Positions 35,090 through 45,096 are shown, numbered from the stretch's first letter. The stretch is 64,000 nt of DNA from Nitrospira sp. CR1.1 (GCA_014055465.1 WIAF01000004.1:1-64000); one strand, 5' to 3'. Notes: generated by a model from the letters alone, not told the origin. Numbers and translations: made by a program.

Positions 35090-36844
35090 CTACATCTGCT
35101 CCGGGGCCGAGACACCCAGCACCGTCAATCCATTGCGGACCACCTGTTGCACCGCCCACATGAGGGCCAGCCGCGCCCCTGTAAGGCCTGGCGGCATCGC
35201 CTCGGACACCCGCCTGGTAGACGCCGGTGGCTCGGTTGGGGAGGCAGGGGTCGCGTCGAGGTCGGCTGCCGGAGGCAAAATCCGGTGTTTGTTGTAGTAA
35301 GGATGCACCAGGCCCGCCAGCTCCCGGAGATAGTAGGCCATCCGATGCGGCTCCAGCTCCACGGCGCCGGCCTCCAGCACCACCGGAAATATTGACAGTT
35401 TTCGAATGATCGCGAGTTCATCGGGATCTTCCAACAGCTTTAGGTCGGCCTCATTCGGAAGCGGGCAATCGATGCCCCGCGAGACCGCCACACGCAAAAG
35501 ACTGGCGATCCGCGCATGCGCATACTGCACGTAATAAACTGGATTCTCCTGCGACTGCTGCTTGGCCAACTCCAGATCGAAATCCAGGTGCGTGCTGGAG
35601 TCGCGCATGAGAAAGAAAAATTTAGCCGCGTCCGCGCCAACTTCGTCCATGACTTCGCGGAGGGTAATAAACTCTCCGGCCCGCTTGGACATTTCGACCT
35701 TTCTGCCGCCTCGGAGAAGATTCACCATCTGCACCAACACGACCCGCAGACGCTCCTTCGGATAGCCATAGGCCTGCACCACGGCTTGCATCCGCGGGAT
35801 ATAGCCATGATGGTCGGCGCCCCAGACATCAACTAGGAGATCAAATCCACGCCGCAGCTTGTCGCGATGGTAGGCAATGTCGGAGGCGAGGTAGGTGTAC
35901 TCCCCCTCCTGTTTGCGGACAACCCGATCTTTTTCATCACCGTAGGCTGACGAGCGAAACCATTGCGCGCCGTCCTGATCGAAAAGAAGGTCCCGGTTTC
36001 TCAATTCGTCCAATACCTGCTCGACCGCACCCGAGGACAACAATGAGGCTTCACTGAACCAGGACTCGAACGTAATGCCGAAGGTTTCTAAATCCTGCCG
36101 TATCAGAGCCAGGAGTTCCCGGTATGCGAATTCCCTACTTCGCTGCTCTGCATCACTCGAAGGCAGGGAGAGCAGCGCCGCACCTTGTTCTGCCTTCACG
36201 TGCGCTGCGACCGCGCGAATATACTCTCCCTGATATCCATCTTCAGGAAACGGGACTGCCTGTCCGCACGATTCGAGGTATCGCGCGAGGACCGACACTC
36301 CAAGCAATTTCATTTGGCGGCCCGCATCGTTAATATAATATTCGCTGACGACCTCATGTCCTGTGGCACGGAGGAGGCGAACGAGCGCCTGCCCAACGGC
36401 AGCACCACGTCCATGGCCAACATGCAAGGGGCCAGTCGGATTGGCGCTGACATATTCCACCAATACCCGGCGTCCTAGTCCCACCCGGCTGTGACCATAC
36501 TCTGCCCGCTGGGCTTCAATGCGTCGCAGAACTTCTAACCAGAGATCAGGTTTGAGCGTGAAATTGAGAAACCCCGGACGCGCGATATCCACTCGAGCGA
36601 ACAGAGCTTCTCGTTCATGAATGTGATCCACAATAATCTGAGCAATTTCGAAGGGAGGCCGTCGCTCGGAGGCAGACAAGGACATGGCCACTGTGCAGGA
36701 CACATCCCCCCACTCGGGCCGCTTTGGCGCCTCAAGGTTAATCACCGGCATCTGCTCAATCGTAAGAACTCCTCGTTGTTGAGCCAGGCGAAGCGCGCCG
36801 GTCAACGCTCGGGCAACCTTCTCTTGCACCACTCCCTGAGCCAC
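35090..36844 (-). CDS. argS: Arginyl-tRNA synthetase
   Basis: The 584-residue class I synthetase has an N-terminal Add1 domain and the HIGH motif as HVGHGRGAAVG. The KMSKS-like motif reads EMSKRAG, and a C-terminal DALR anticodon-binding domain follows. It charges tRNA-Arg with arginine. It opens the argS-tgt-yajC-secDF run. An unusual Ala/Pro/Thr-rich insert (about residues 525-545) interrupts the DALR domain. Confidence 0.95.
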   Translation of the reverse strand: MAQGVVQEKVARALTGALRLAQQRGVLTIEQMPVINLEAPKRPEWGDVSCTVAMSLSASERRPPFEIAQIIVDHIHEREALFARVDIARPGFLNFTLKPDLWLEVLRRIEAQRAEYGHSRVGLGRRVLVEYVSANPTGPLHVGHGRGAAVGQALVRLLRATGHEVVSEYYINDAGRQMKLLGVSVLARYLESCGQAVPFPEDGYQGEYIRAVAAHVKAEQGAALLSLPSSDAEQRSREFAYRELLALIRQDLETFGITFESWFSEASLLSSGAVEQVLDELRNRDLLFDQDGAQWFRSSAYGDEKDRVVRKQEGEYTYLASDIAYHRDKLRRGFDLLVDVWGADHHGYIPRMQAVVQAYGYPKERLRVVLVQMVNLLRGGRKVEMSKRAGEFITLREVMDEVGADAAKFFFLMRDSSTHLDFDLELAKQQSQENPVYYVQYAHARIASLLRVAVSRGIDCPLPNEADLKLLEDPDELAIIRKLSIFPVVLEAGAVELEPHRMAYYLRELAGLVHPYYNKHRILPPAADLDATPASPTEPPASTRRVSEAMPPGLTGARLALMWAVQQVVRNGLTVLGVSAPEQM

Positions 36845-36941
36845 AAGAACCCCTCTAAGTCTGCGTGGAAACAGCGAAAATTAATCTCGAAATCTAACAC
36901 ACCGGGATGCGAGAGACAAGATGACGAGATGTCCGAGAGAA

Positions 36942-37961
36942 CTATGACCGCCTCATCAATTGGGTACGACAGGCCTCAATCATGCGATCCGGAGGGATCT
37001 GAAGACAGGCTTGCTCATGGCAAGTTTCAACTTCACTCCAATTCGAGCAGGCGCATGGCATGCCGGTTATGACCGATACCGTGGAACCAAGTGGAGCCCA
37101 GCGGGAAGCCTGAGTCGGACCGAAACACGCTACGGTGGGAATGGCTAATGCGGCAGCGAGATGCGTGATGCCCGAATCGTGTCCAAGATACAGCGCCACC
37201 TTCGCCAGAACTCCAGCGACCACAGACAAATTCAGCTGGCGAATGACGGGTACCGGCCTGGTCAGAGATGAAAGCACCTTCGCAACCTGCTGACAATCAG
37301 CTGGCCCTTCGAGGAGCATGGGAGTCATCTCGGCCTCGATCAACCACTCAATGACCGTTGCAAGGCGCCAGGCGTCCACACACTTGTGAGCACTGCCGCT
37401 TCCCGGGTGAATCAGGACCAATGGCGATTCGCCACACCAGTTCCACGATTGCAGGATCTCTTCCCCCCCCTTCGCAAGCTTGGTGGGCAGGATCAAGGTC
37501 CGGGTGAAGCCTTGCGAGCCACTCTCCATTCCGATAGCTTCGAAATAGCGATCTGCTTGATGGGCCGCAACTAAACCAGAGGCGAACGGGGATTGTAAGT
37601 TGATGTGTCGAACCCCTACAGCGCGCAACGTATTGGTCACGGCCGCTTCCGCATCTCGTAGCCATCCCACCACTATCTCGCATGTACCTAACCAAGTCTT
37701 GAATGGACTACTGAGACTTTCGGGGCCCGCAAACAATTGACTCAGGTACATCCCTTCAAGAGGAAACGTCCGGTCGACCTCCTTGCTCTCGCACAAAAGG
37801 GAGCCGACAGCATTTGCCGAGAGCAGTGCGATTTCATGTTGAGGATATTGGCAGCGCAGTGTGTACAGCACAGGGCGGGCCAACAACACATCACCCAAGG
37901 CCCCAGGATGAATGACCAACACCCCTATTGAATCACCACCACTATTTGCGCGAACTGTCAC
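36942..37961 (-). CDS. Glycosyltransferase family 9 (ADP-heptose:LPS heptosyltransferase-like)
   Basis: The 339-residue protein has the GT9 features LVIHPGALGDVLLARPVL at the N-terminus and LIHPGSGSAHK and LGHDSGITHLAAALAIPTVACFGPT in the second Rossmann domain. It adds a sugar, usually heptose, to lipopolysaccharide core in Gram-negative cells. Its start overlaps the end of mobA by 4 bp. Whether the sugar is heptose is not decided by the motifs alone. Confidence 0.85.
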   Translation of the reverse strand: MTVRANSGGDSIGVLVIHPGALGDVLLARPVLYTLRCQYPQHEIALLSANAVGSLLCESKEVDRTFPLEGMYLSQLFAGPESLSSPFKTWLGTCEIVVGWLRDAEAAVTNTLRAVGVRHINLQSPFASGLVAAHQADRYFEAIGMESGSQGFTRTLILPTKLAKGGEEILQSWNWCGESPLVLIHPGSGSAHKCVDAWRLATVIEWLIEAEMTPMLLEGPADCQQVAKVLSSLTRPVPVIRQLNLSVVAGVLAKVALYLGHDSGITHLAAALAIPTVACFGPTQASRWAPLGSTVSVITGMPCACSNWSEVETCHEQACLQIPPDRMIEACRTQLMRRS

Positions 37962-38566
37962 GGACGAGCAGAACGTGGCGACTGGACCAAAGCCAAGTCG
38001 TTCGGAGTATTGATATTCTGGAACGAGCGGAACCCTGGGCCGAATGCCAGGAAATCATTTTCAGTCAATATCGTCATACGCAGTTCTTTCCGCTGAAACA
38101 ATCTCTGAATCTTGAGTTCCTTTCGCTGGGCCATCGCTTGAAGAAACGGGGCACAGCGCTTCGAATACACCGCCTGCATTGGCTGAAACCTCCCTGCCAA
38201 TCTAGCCACTATCACGTCAGCTGTCTCATCATGGGACAGCATGAAGCGGATGACTTCTGGATCCAAAAATGGCATGTCGCACGCTACAGCAAATACCCTC
38301 GGTCGTGATGCGCTCATCAAACCTGTATATAGCCCTCCCAAACTACCCGTGTTGGGGACCAGGTCATAGGCCACACGGCAGCCTTGCACATCAAGCATTT
38401 CGATAGGCTCAGCAAGAACAACAATGTTCTCCGCAAAGGTAACACGCAACAGCGACAACGTTCTTTCGAACACACTTTCGCCCCCAACCCGCATGAAACG
38501 TTTATCCTGCCCCATTCGTCGGCTCCTACCGCCGGCGATCAGGATACCTGAGACATCGTCTATCAT
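37958..38566 (-). CDS. mobA: Molybdenum cofactor guanylyltransferase MobA
   Basis: About 202 residues from the ATG at 38566, which has an AGGAG site. The nucleotidyltransferase signature GILIAGGRSRRMGQDKR opens the protein, and ACDMPFLDPEVI carries the metal-binding Asp. MobA attaches GMP to molybdopterin to form the bis-MGD cofactor of DMSO-reductase-family enzymes such as NXR. It overlaps the glycosyltransferase gene by 4 bp. MobA-like proteins with other substrates exist, but the LAGGRSRRMG-DK pattern fits MobA well. Confidence 0.88.
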   Translation of the reverse strand: MIDDVSGILIAGGRSRRMGQDKRFMRVGGESVFERTLSLLRVTFAENIVVLAEPIEMLDVQGCRVAYDLVPNTGSLGGLYTGLMSASRPRVFAVACDMPFLDPEVIRFMLSHDETADVIVARLAGRFQPMQAVYSKRCAPFLQAMAQRKELKIQRLFQRKELRMTILTENDFLAFGPGFRSFQNINTPNDLALVQSPRSARP

Positions 38567-38611
38567 GACACTCCTGCCCCACTGCACGTAACACAACAGG
38601 TCCAAAAACAA

Positions 38612-38639
38612 CGAGGGGGTGAGTTGCCTCACCCCCTCG
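38612..38639 (-). terminator. Strong terminator at the end of the oxidase operon
   Basis: A perfect 12-bp stem (38612-38623 with 38628-38639) closes on a 4-base loop. On the minus strand it is followed by TTGTTTTTGG. It ends the operon running down to 38669 just before mobA. Confidence 0.88.
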
Positions 38640-38668
38640 CCATCACACCATACACTCGCTGCTATCGC

Positions 38669-40453
38669 TTAAAGGACCTTGCCTTTTTTCTTGTTGGCAC
38701 GGCGGGTCAACATCCAACCCTCAAGGAACACCACGCCAACTGCAATAACGGCCGGGTAAATGTACACTTCCTGTGGAATCGGAGGTTGAAGGATCGTGTA
38801 ATAGAAGGCCGATACGGCCATCTTGCGTCCTGCATCACCGTTATGTCCATCCCAGGCGAAAAACACCATAGGAATGTATTTACCGATATCAAACCGGGTG
38901 TACTCATCATAATCATCCTTGTCGCCCTTGAGTGGGCGGGAGATCATGACAGTCCACTGTCCGTTTTTCCACTCTGACTTTAACAACTTAACCTTCTCTT
39001 CGAAGTCATCACGCTCTTCAAAATCCTGATCCCATCCAGTACCCTTGAAGGAACGCAACGAGCCGTCCGCCTCCCACTTCAGAATGTCGGCGTTGAACTT
39101 CGCATCTCCCCACAAATATCGTGGTTTAAATGGAGCAGGGATTTCCTGCCACTTGATCGGGAACTGGAAGCCAATGGCATCGTTATAGACGGCATAATTG
39201 TTCTGAGCCGCAGCGATGGACCCTTCTTCACCCGTCTTTGGTGCTTGCTCCTTCACGCCGAAGCTTTCGACGTTCACCTGGGTCGGAGCCCAAGGAAGCT
39301 TGCCTTCTGCAATGCTCTTCGTCCGGTCATCCCATTGGATCAAGTACACGACGCTCTTTTCGTTATAGAGCGACTTGACCCAAATATCGTCGATACGATT
39401 CACGAAGTTACGTGGCTTATGAGTGATTTGACCACCCATGGCAACATACCGACGACCCTGCTTCTTCCACATTTCGTTCTCAGGATCGCTCGAAATTTCC
39501 CCTTCGACGGGAGCTGATGGAACCACGAAATTGATTTTTGGCTTGTCAGTCAAAGGATCGATGCCGAGAGGCTTCCCTTCCTCATCGCGTTCGCACAAAG
39601 AGTTCACGAAATTCGCAATATTCCAACGCTCTTCTACTGACGTGCTATCCGCAAATGACGGCATCGGCGTTCCATTGACACCGGTTGAGAACGTACGGAA
39701 AATATTCCGGACGTTGTACGGATCCTGACGACTTCCACGGAAGTTCCAGCATTTGTGCCAATTGGCTGGCTGAATAGAAAACCCCCAGTCATCCTTTAGA
39801 TTAAAGGCATTGCCGTCTCCGCGCCCTTCGACGCCATGACATTCAATACACTTCTTATCCACGATCAACTGCGCGCCCTTCTTGATGCTATCTTCTGTAG
39901 CCTCGGCGGGTTTGATCGTGCCGAGCTGAAGAATGGTCTGACTCTCAGACTGCTTGTCCGTAAATTTGCGGTCTTTCACTAGTTGCGTCGTCACAAACGA
40001 CAGCACTTGAATCCGCTGCTCTTCGGTTAAGATACCTTCCCATGGTGGCATTGCAGAGCCTGGGAGACCGTGAGTAACGGTATCGAACAAGTCGTTCTTA
40101 CCGGAATCAGGGGTCTTTTCATTGTAATTGAAGAGAGGCAATTCTCCACTCGCCGTATGGCGAATTTTGAATGTCCCCTGATTAAAGTTTCTCGGACGCG
40201 GCCAAAGTCGATCGGCACCTGGGCCGTCACCGGCCCCATCAACGCCGTGACACCACACGCACTTCGTGAAATACACGCGCTTTCCGGCTTCAATCATATC
40301 TGCCGGCGGAGCCGGGGCCAAATCCCCTTTTGCAAAACCCTCAGGAAGATCTGCCGCTTGGCCGATCCCAACCGCACTTGCGGAAAGGAGAAGCGCACCA
40401 AGGGCAGCCCCGATGATCGGGGATGCTTTTACGTTCATACGAAGTTTGCTCAT
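38669..40453 (-). CDS. Diheme cytochrome c fused to an NxrC-like domain
   Basis: About 594 residues from the ATG at 40453, which has a GAGG site. After a signal peptide come two cytochrome c domains (CVWCH at about 65, CIECH at about 202, with likely Met ligands in MPPWEG and MPSFAD). An EB_dh/NxrC-like domain (about 310-550) and a C-terminal membrane helix with a basic tail follow. The Lys ligand of the heme-b site is kept (GRKMAVSAF), but the Met position appears to be Trp (YLWGDA against FQCMGQ). It is the last gene of the bd-like oxidase operon and could link NXR to that oxidase. Confidence 0.85.
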   Translation of the reverse strand: MSKLRMNVKASPIIGAALGALLLSASAVGIGQAADLPEGFAKGDLAPAPPADMIEAGKRVYFTKCVWCHGVDGAGDGPGADRLWPRPRNFNQGTFKIRHTASGELPLFNYNEKTPDSGKNDLFDTVTHGLPGSAMPPWEGILTEEQRIQVLSFVTTQLVKDRKFTDKQSESQTILQLGTIKPAEATEDSIKKGAQLIVDKKCIECHGVEGRGDGNAFNLKDDWGFSIQPANWHKCWNFRGSRQDPYNVRNIFRTFSTGVNGTPMPSFADSTSVEERWNIANFVNSLCERDEEGKPLGIDPLTDKPKINFVVPSAPVEGEISSDPENEMWKKQGRRYVAMGGQITHKPRNFVNRIDDIWVKSLYNEKSVVYLIQWDDRTKSIAEGKLPWAPTQVNVESFGVKEQAPKTGEEGSIAAAQNNYAVYNDAIGFQFPIKWQEIPAPFKPRYLWGDAKFNADILKWEADGSLRSFKGTGWDQDFEERDDFEEKVKLLKSEWKNGQWTVMISRPLKGDKDDYDEYTRFDIGKYIPMVFFAWDGHNGDAGRKMAVSAFYYTILQPPIPQEVYIYPAVIAVGVVFLEGWMLTRRANKKKGKVL

Positions 40454-40500
40454 TGTTAACCTCACCACCTGTTCTCCCAGGTTGTTTGTAAGATTCAGAA

Positions 40501-41538
40501 TTAGTCCCATGTCCGAGGATAGTATCCCGTGTGCCAATATTCGAACAAGATCACCTTCCAAATTTCATCAGTGGTCAGGTGCTGTTCCCATGGCGGCATG
40601 ACGGATGCCCAAGGGAATCCTTCGTTCGGCAAACCAATTCCGCCCTTAGCGACGCGCCAGAAAATGAATGTCTCTTGCAACTGCGCGATCGTTCCCGGGT
40701 CAGTAAAATTCGCGGGGATCGGGTTGAACGCGAACGCATGAAGTCCACGGCCGTTCAGATTGTCGCCGTGGCAGAAGTGACAATTCTGGAAGAAGATTTC
40801 TCCGCCTTCCCGAACATACTTCAAATATCCTTCAGCCTTTTCATCCCAGGGGTTGGCATTTGGAGCCATCAGCCGTCCCATTCCCTGCTCAACGATCAGC
40901 TTATTGCTGTAGGCCTGATCATACTTACCCTCGAGATTGACACGGTAAGGGTTCTGCGAGGTTTGCAGAGTATAGGTCTTACCATGAACCTTTGTGCTAG
41001 CCGGAGGCGCCGGGTGGACCGTTCGCAACTCGATCGGCTCATCGACGCTAGGCTTCATGGTCAGAAAGGAGAATCCCCCGATGAGCAAGGGCAAGAGGAT
41101 CAGATACATGGTGCGGAGAGCTTTGTGAAAGCCCGTGTTGGCATCAAGCACATTAAGGATAGGTTGGCGAAACTTCTTCCAATCCTCCTCGTTGGCTGAA
41201 ACCCACATAAATACGGCCACAAACGAGACGGTCCCATACATAGCACGCACGCTGAAGGGGATCGGCGGATATATACGGAACTTGAGATATGTCTGAACGA
41301 ATACCCAAAACAGTACGCCCTGCCAAAACCGCGGGAAAGCTATTCCCATTGAATTGAGCAGATAACTCAGGCCAGCAAAACCGGCCACAAAAACAGCCAG
41401 CTCGCTCAACACCTGCATGGGCATGTAGCCCTCAACGAGCCTGACGGTGTTCGAGGGAACGACTCCGAAGATCATCCCGATCAACATGAGCAGTCCCAGG
41501 ACGCCAATCAGTGCCCCGACTGACATTAATGCTTTCAT
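40501..41538 (-). CDS. Membrane-anchored monoheme cytochrome c
   Basis: The 345-residue protein has about four or five N-terminal membrane helices (residues 1-165). A C-terminal periplasmic cytochrome c domain follows, with one CHFCH motif (about residue 253) and a possible Met ligand in SVMPPWEQ. The gene lies between a second membrane cytochrome and the diheme NxrC-like fusion. It probably feeds electrons into the bd-like oxidase encoded upstream in the same operon. I know of no named subunit it matches. Confidence 0.85.
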   Translation of the reverse strand: MKALMSVGALIGVLGLLMLIGMIFGVVPSNTVRLVEGYMPMQVLSELAVFVAGFAGLSYLLNSMGIAFPRFWQGVLFWVFVQTYLKFRIYPPIPFSVRAMYGTVSFVAVFMWVSANEEDWKKFRQPILNVLDANTGFHKALRTMYLILLPLLIGGFSFLTMKPSVDEPIELRTVHPAPPASTKVHGKTYTLQTSQNPYRVNLEGKYDQAYSNKLIVEQGMGRLMAPNANPWDEKAEGYLKYVREGGEIFFQNCHFCHGDNLNGRGLHAFAFNPIPANFTDPGTIAQLQETFIFWRVAKGGIGLPNEGFPWASVMPPWEQHLTTDEIWKVILFEYWHTGYYPRTWD

Positions 41539-41589
41539 GTCCTCATCTCCCTTTCTTCCGCAGTAGCAACCAGATCCCTCTTCGCCGAT

Positions 41590-42903
41590 TTAGGAAGCCT
41601 TGGGAGGCTCTTTACCTTCCTGAACCTGCGACAGATAGTCTACAAGCTTCTTGAGTGCGCCAGCGCTAAGCTTTTGGCCAAATACTTTCGGCATGGTATT
41701 ATCGGGAAATCCCTTAACAACATACGCGCTGGGTTCAACGATTGATTCCATGATGTAGTCAGGAACACTTTTCGCTTTGCCCTTGTAATCTTTGTCCTTA
41801 ATTCGAAGGGGAGCATTAGTGCCCTCGACCAATTTCGGACCGATCGTTCCGGTCGCCCCTGCGATCCCCGGAATCGTATGGCAAGCCACGCACTGACCTT
41901 TGGCAAAAATCTGGTCGACTGGCTCAGTCCCATCAGCCATCAAGGCACTAGCACCAGGCTTCGCATCACCCTCTGTAGGTGGCTTGGGACGGTCAGCCTC
42001 AGGAATAAATTTCTCGTATGACTTGACAATTTCATCAAAGCTCGGCGCATCCCGACCTTCTCGAACATAGAGCCACGTGTCTACTGCAGCAAGCTCTGGC
42101 AATGATAATGAAATCGGCGGCTTGTGAATGGACGGCATAGGACTGACTTTGTCATTCGTACCCTTCACCCCATAACCTGCAACTACGAAACAGCTTGGGC
42201 ATGAATGGGATTCGGCAATATACTCCTGGGCGTTTTCAGCGGTTCCTGATCCTGGGAATGCCTCCTTCTGATCGAAATCGCGCGCCGCCGGGTTACCCTT
42301 ATGGTACTTCGGATCTTCAATTTGAGTTCCAGCGCGCTCGGGAAGTCCATCAAGGTTTGGCGCTCGCTCACCCAGCATCCCTTTATGGAAAGCATGACAC
42401 AACGGGCACTGACCTTTTCCGATCGCACCCTGAACCTTGTTCTGACCGACGCCGCCAAAAATAATCTTCTCCCCTTCGTCAGCCAATTCGGTCTGGGGCA
42501 TATTGCTGAAGTCTTTTTTCTCTTCGATGGGCGGAAATCCACCTTCCACCTGAGGCAGCCAATTCCCATAGCCAGAGAGCGCCGCAGCAATGAAAAACAT
42601 GAAGCCCCCGATTTTCAGCAATGCGCTGATATTCGTAAAATAAAGGGCCATCATGAAGGTCATGGATGTGATTAAGACAAGCGAAACCGGCAACAACCGA
42701 GACTCGGCGAAGAAATTCATCTTGTAATTTGCGATTGCCATAAACAGCAGCATCGCGCCGATGATCCCAATGAACGTCTTGAAGACCGCACGCTTATTTG
42801 CAACAGGGTCTGAAATGGAGGCCTTAAAATAGAACATCAGGGCAACGAGAAGCCCCAATGCTGGCCATCCCATAGCTAAGGCCGATTTAATGAGTTCAAT
42901 CAC
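41590..42903 (-). CDS. Membrane-anchored cytochrome c with two heme sites and a degenerate third
   Basis: The 437-residue protein has three or four N-terminal helices, then a long periplasmic part. Two CXXCH motifs are clear: CPLCH (about 168) and CVACH (about 343). Between them SCPSCFVVAGYG has the Cys pair but Phe in place of the heme-ligating His. A likely Met ligand is in NTMPKVFG. The gene follows the 639-residue bd-like oxidase by about 90 bp, so it is presumably a subunit or electron donor of that complex. Confidence 0.85.
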   Translation of the reverse strand: MIELIKSALAMGWPALGLLVALMFYFKASISDPVANKRAVFKTFIGIIGAMLLFMAIANYKMNFFAESRLLPVSLVLITSMTFMMALYFTNISALLKIGGFMFFIAAALSGYGNWLPQVEGGFPPIEEKKDFSNMPQTELADEGEKIIFGGVGQNKVQGAIGKGQCPLCHAFHKGMLGERAPNLDGLPERAGTQIEDPKYHKGNPAARDFDQKEAFPGSGTAENAQEYIAESHSCPSCFVVAGYGVKGTNDKVSPMPSIHKPPISLSLPELAAVDTWLYVREGRDAPSFDEIVKSYEKFIPEADRPKPPTEGDAKPGASALMADGTEPVDQIFAKGQCVACHTIPGIAGATGTIGPKLVEGTNAPLRIKDKDYKGKAKSVPDYIMESIVEPSAYVVKGFPDNTMPKVFGQKLSAGALKKLVDYLSQVQEGKEPPKAS

Positions 42904-42990
42904 AGCTCAAACCTCCTGGGAGAGGGGAAGGCTCTGGTTGTTCGAACAACACAGACACCTCCCCTCATTGATTCATTTCTTGCGCTTCGA

Positions 42991-44910
42991 TTAGTGACCA
43001 ACTGCCGGCGCTGCCGCCCTTCCAGGCACAGCCGCTTTTGCTTCAACCGGCGCCTTCTTGGCAGCAAGGGCCCCCAACCAAAACACGAACATAATTGAGA
43101 TCCAGAAGAACAACACGTTGGCTGAAATCATGTTTGCCGCAAAACCTACGGTGTGCGTGTAGGCCCACGGTGAATTGTCACGCATGATTTCGTTGACGTG
43201 CCAGAAGAGCCTGACTGACGACCTGATGTATCCCATCAGTCCCATCATCCACGTGAAGGCCGTAGCTAGCATGATGAGCGCGTATTGCGATCGCGCAGAA
43301 ATCTTTCCCCACTCGATCGGACCCATCTGCTTTGCACCCTTCATCATCACGCTATTGAGCGCGAACATGAAGAACAGGCATGACAGGGTGGTGGCCACCT
43401 GCGGCACCGACAATCCGACGCGCACGTTAGCGGGAATGTAATACCCGTATATGGCCAACATGATGATGTTGAGGTATGCAAAGAAAAAGAAGCATCCCAT
43501 AAATATGTTGCCAAACTTCGACCACGACACGGTCGAGACCTTATTGCCCCGCATGTACCAGACGAAGCTCAACACCGTAGTCGTGATAATCACGTTAATG
43601 CCGCCGTTTTTGGCCGACATAACCCCGTAGTTACCGAGCACGGGGTGCTGCTGGCCACCCATCGCCTTCAACTCGGCCGGAGTCATAACAATGGTGTGCG
43701 GAGTGATAAACACCAGGAATCCACACGTGAGCAGAAAGACAAGATACTTAATGTAGCGTTGGTATTTTTCGGCACCACGCATCCGGCCAAGCGCCTGCCA
43801 GAGGTAGTAATTTGTGCTAAGAAACAAAATGCCGATCATGGTTGCCTGGATGATAAACAACCAAGCCAGCAAACCGCCCATCAACGTGATACCCATCTGC
43901 TGACGATAGGCATACACTTCACGCATCAGCCAGTAGCCAGCGAACGGAAGGGGAATTAAGAACGCGACGCCAAGGGCCATGGCGATATAGCCCATCCAGT
44001 CATAGTGCGCGCGCTCCTCATCAGTTTTGGCAGATAAAAATCGGTAAGCAGAATACGCGGCCACCACACCGCCACCGAAAGCCATGTTGCCAAGGATTCG
44101 ATGTAGATTGAGAGGGTTCCAAAGAGCAGTGTGGATTACGTGCCAAATGTTACCCAGATACCGGCCCTGCTCGTCAACTCCGGCAGGCGACATCATGAAG
44201 CCGATCCACGAATTCGCAAGGAACATCAAGATTGTACCGATCACGTTCAGGACGACCGACATACTGAGGTGAATCCACTTAAGGAAGCCCTCCTTCATTT
44301 TGTCCCACCCGTAATAGTAAATGTACAACGTACCGCTCTCAGCCACGAACATCAACGCATAGATGTGCATGACGGGCCTGAAGATACCGGAGAGGTACTG
44401 GAAGAAGGCAGGGTAGAGAGTCAGAAAAGTGAAGATCAGGATTCCGCCCAAAATCGCGGTTAGCGAGTAGGCCGTCAAGCTGATCTTAATAAAGTCGTAG
44501 GCCAGCTGATCATATCTTTTGGCCATTGCCTTGTCTTTACTCACCACGCCCATGAACTCGATGACCATACAGAAAATCGGCACAGCCAAAACGAAGCTTC
44601 CATAGTAGAGGTGCTGCTGGTTGGCGAACCAGAGAAGCACGCGACTCTCAAAGTTGTAGCGCGGGTAGTCCTTCTCACTGTCCGTTGTCTTTGGCGCCGG
44701 CGGCCCAGAGACAATACCTTCCGTTTTGTAATAGACATCCTTGCCCTTCTCAACCTTTGCTTCACCACCCTCCTTCTTGGCGTCAGCAGCTGGAGCGCCA
44801 CTGTCACCGGCAAGGGCGGGGATCGCAACCAGAATGGGCAGGAGGAGGAGGCCGATCATCGCGCATAGCGCCATGATCGACATCAACTTCGTGCGGGTTA
44901 CAGAGCCCAT
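42991..44910 (-). CDS. Cytochrome bd-like oxidase, large subunit (copy 1)
   Basis: The 639-residue protein has a signal-like N-terminus, a short periplasmic stretch and about 13-14 membrane helices. It resembles CydA at QQHLYYGSFVLAVPIFCMVIEF, but is much longer and matches the bd-like oxidase described in Nitrospira as the likely terminal oxidase. Candidate heme or metal ligands in helices include His100, His182, Glu191, His214, His257, His260, His270, His405, His422, His571 and His586. It is the main gene of an operon with two small membrane proteins before it and three c cytochromes after it. Oxygen reduction is inferred, not shown. Confidence 0.85.
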   Translation of the reverse strand: MGSVTRTKLMSIMALCAMIGLLLLPILVAIPALAGDSGAPAADAKKEGGEAKVEKGKDVYYKTEGIVSGPPAPKTTDSEKDYPRYNFESRVLLWFANQQHLYYGSFVLAVPIFCMVIEFMGVVSKDKAMAKRYDQLAYDFIKISLTAYSLTAILGGILIFTFLTLYPAFFQYLSGIFRPVMHIYALMFVAESGTLYIYYYGWDKMKEGFLKWIHLSMSVVLNVIGTILMFLANSWIGFMMSPAGVDEQGRYLGNIWHVIHTALWNPLNLHRILGNMAFGGGVVAAYSAYRFLSAKTDEERAHYDWMGYIAMALGVAFLIPLPFAGYWLMREVYAYRQQMGITLMGGLLAWLFIIQATMIGILFLSTNYYLWQALGRMRGAEKYQRYIKYLVFLLTCGFLVFITPHTIVMTPAELKAMGGQQHPVLGNYGVMSAKNGGINVIITTTVLSFVWYMRGNKVSTVSWSKFGNIFMGCFFFFAYLNIIMLAIYGYYIPANVRVGLSVPQVATTLSCLFFMFALNSVMMKGAKQMGPIEWGKISARSQYALIMLATAFTWMMGLMGYIRSSVRLFWHVNEIMRDNSPWAYTHTVGFAANMISANVLFFWISIMFVFWLGALAAKKAPVEAKAAVPGRAAAPAVGH

Positions 44911-44973
44911 GGGTTACCTCCTTGATACATCGCGTACGTGAACAACAAAGTCAAAAGCCTTATCTCCCAGCAC

Positions 44974-45096
44974 TTACTTACGAAGGAGATACCAAAAGTC
45001 CAAGCCTTGCGCATCCATCAAAAAGTGATCAACAGCGGCAAAGAACGAGACGCAGATCAAGATCGATACGACGAAATACACAATTGTTTGGCCCAT
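44974..45096 (-). CDS. Small single-helix membrane protein (40 aa)
   Basis: The frame begins MGQTIVYFVVSILICVSF and ends FWYLLRK, giving 40 residues with one membrane helix. An AGGGGGA ribosome site lies upstream of the ATG at 45096. It sits 63 bp before the bd-like oxidase gene on the same strand. Small single-helix subunits (CydX, CydS) are known in bd oxidases, so a structural subunit is a reasonable inference. Confidence 0.65.
   Translation of the reverse strand: MGQTIVYFVVSILICVSFFAAVDHFLMDAQGLDFWYLLRK

Noticed and set aside
42000..42220. CPSCF as a third c-type heme site in the membrane cytochrome
   Set aside because: The His needed as the proximal heme ligand is replaced by Phe, so it was not counted.
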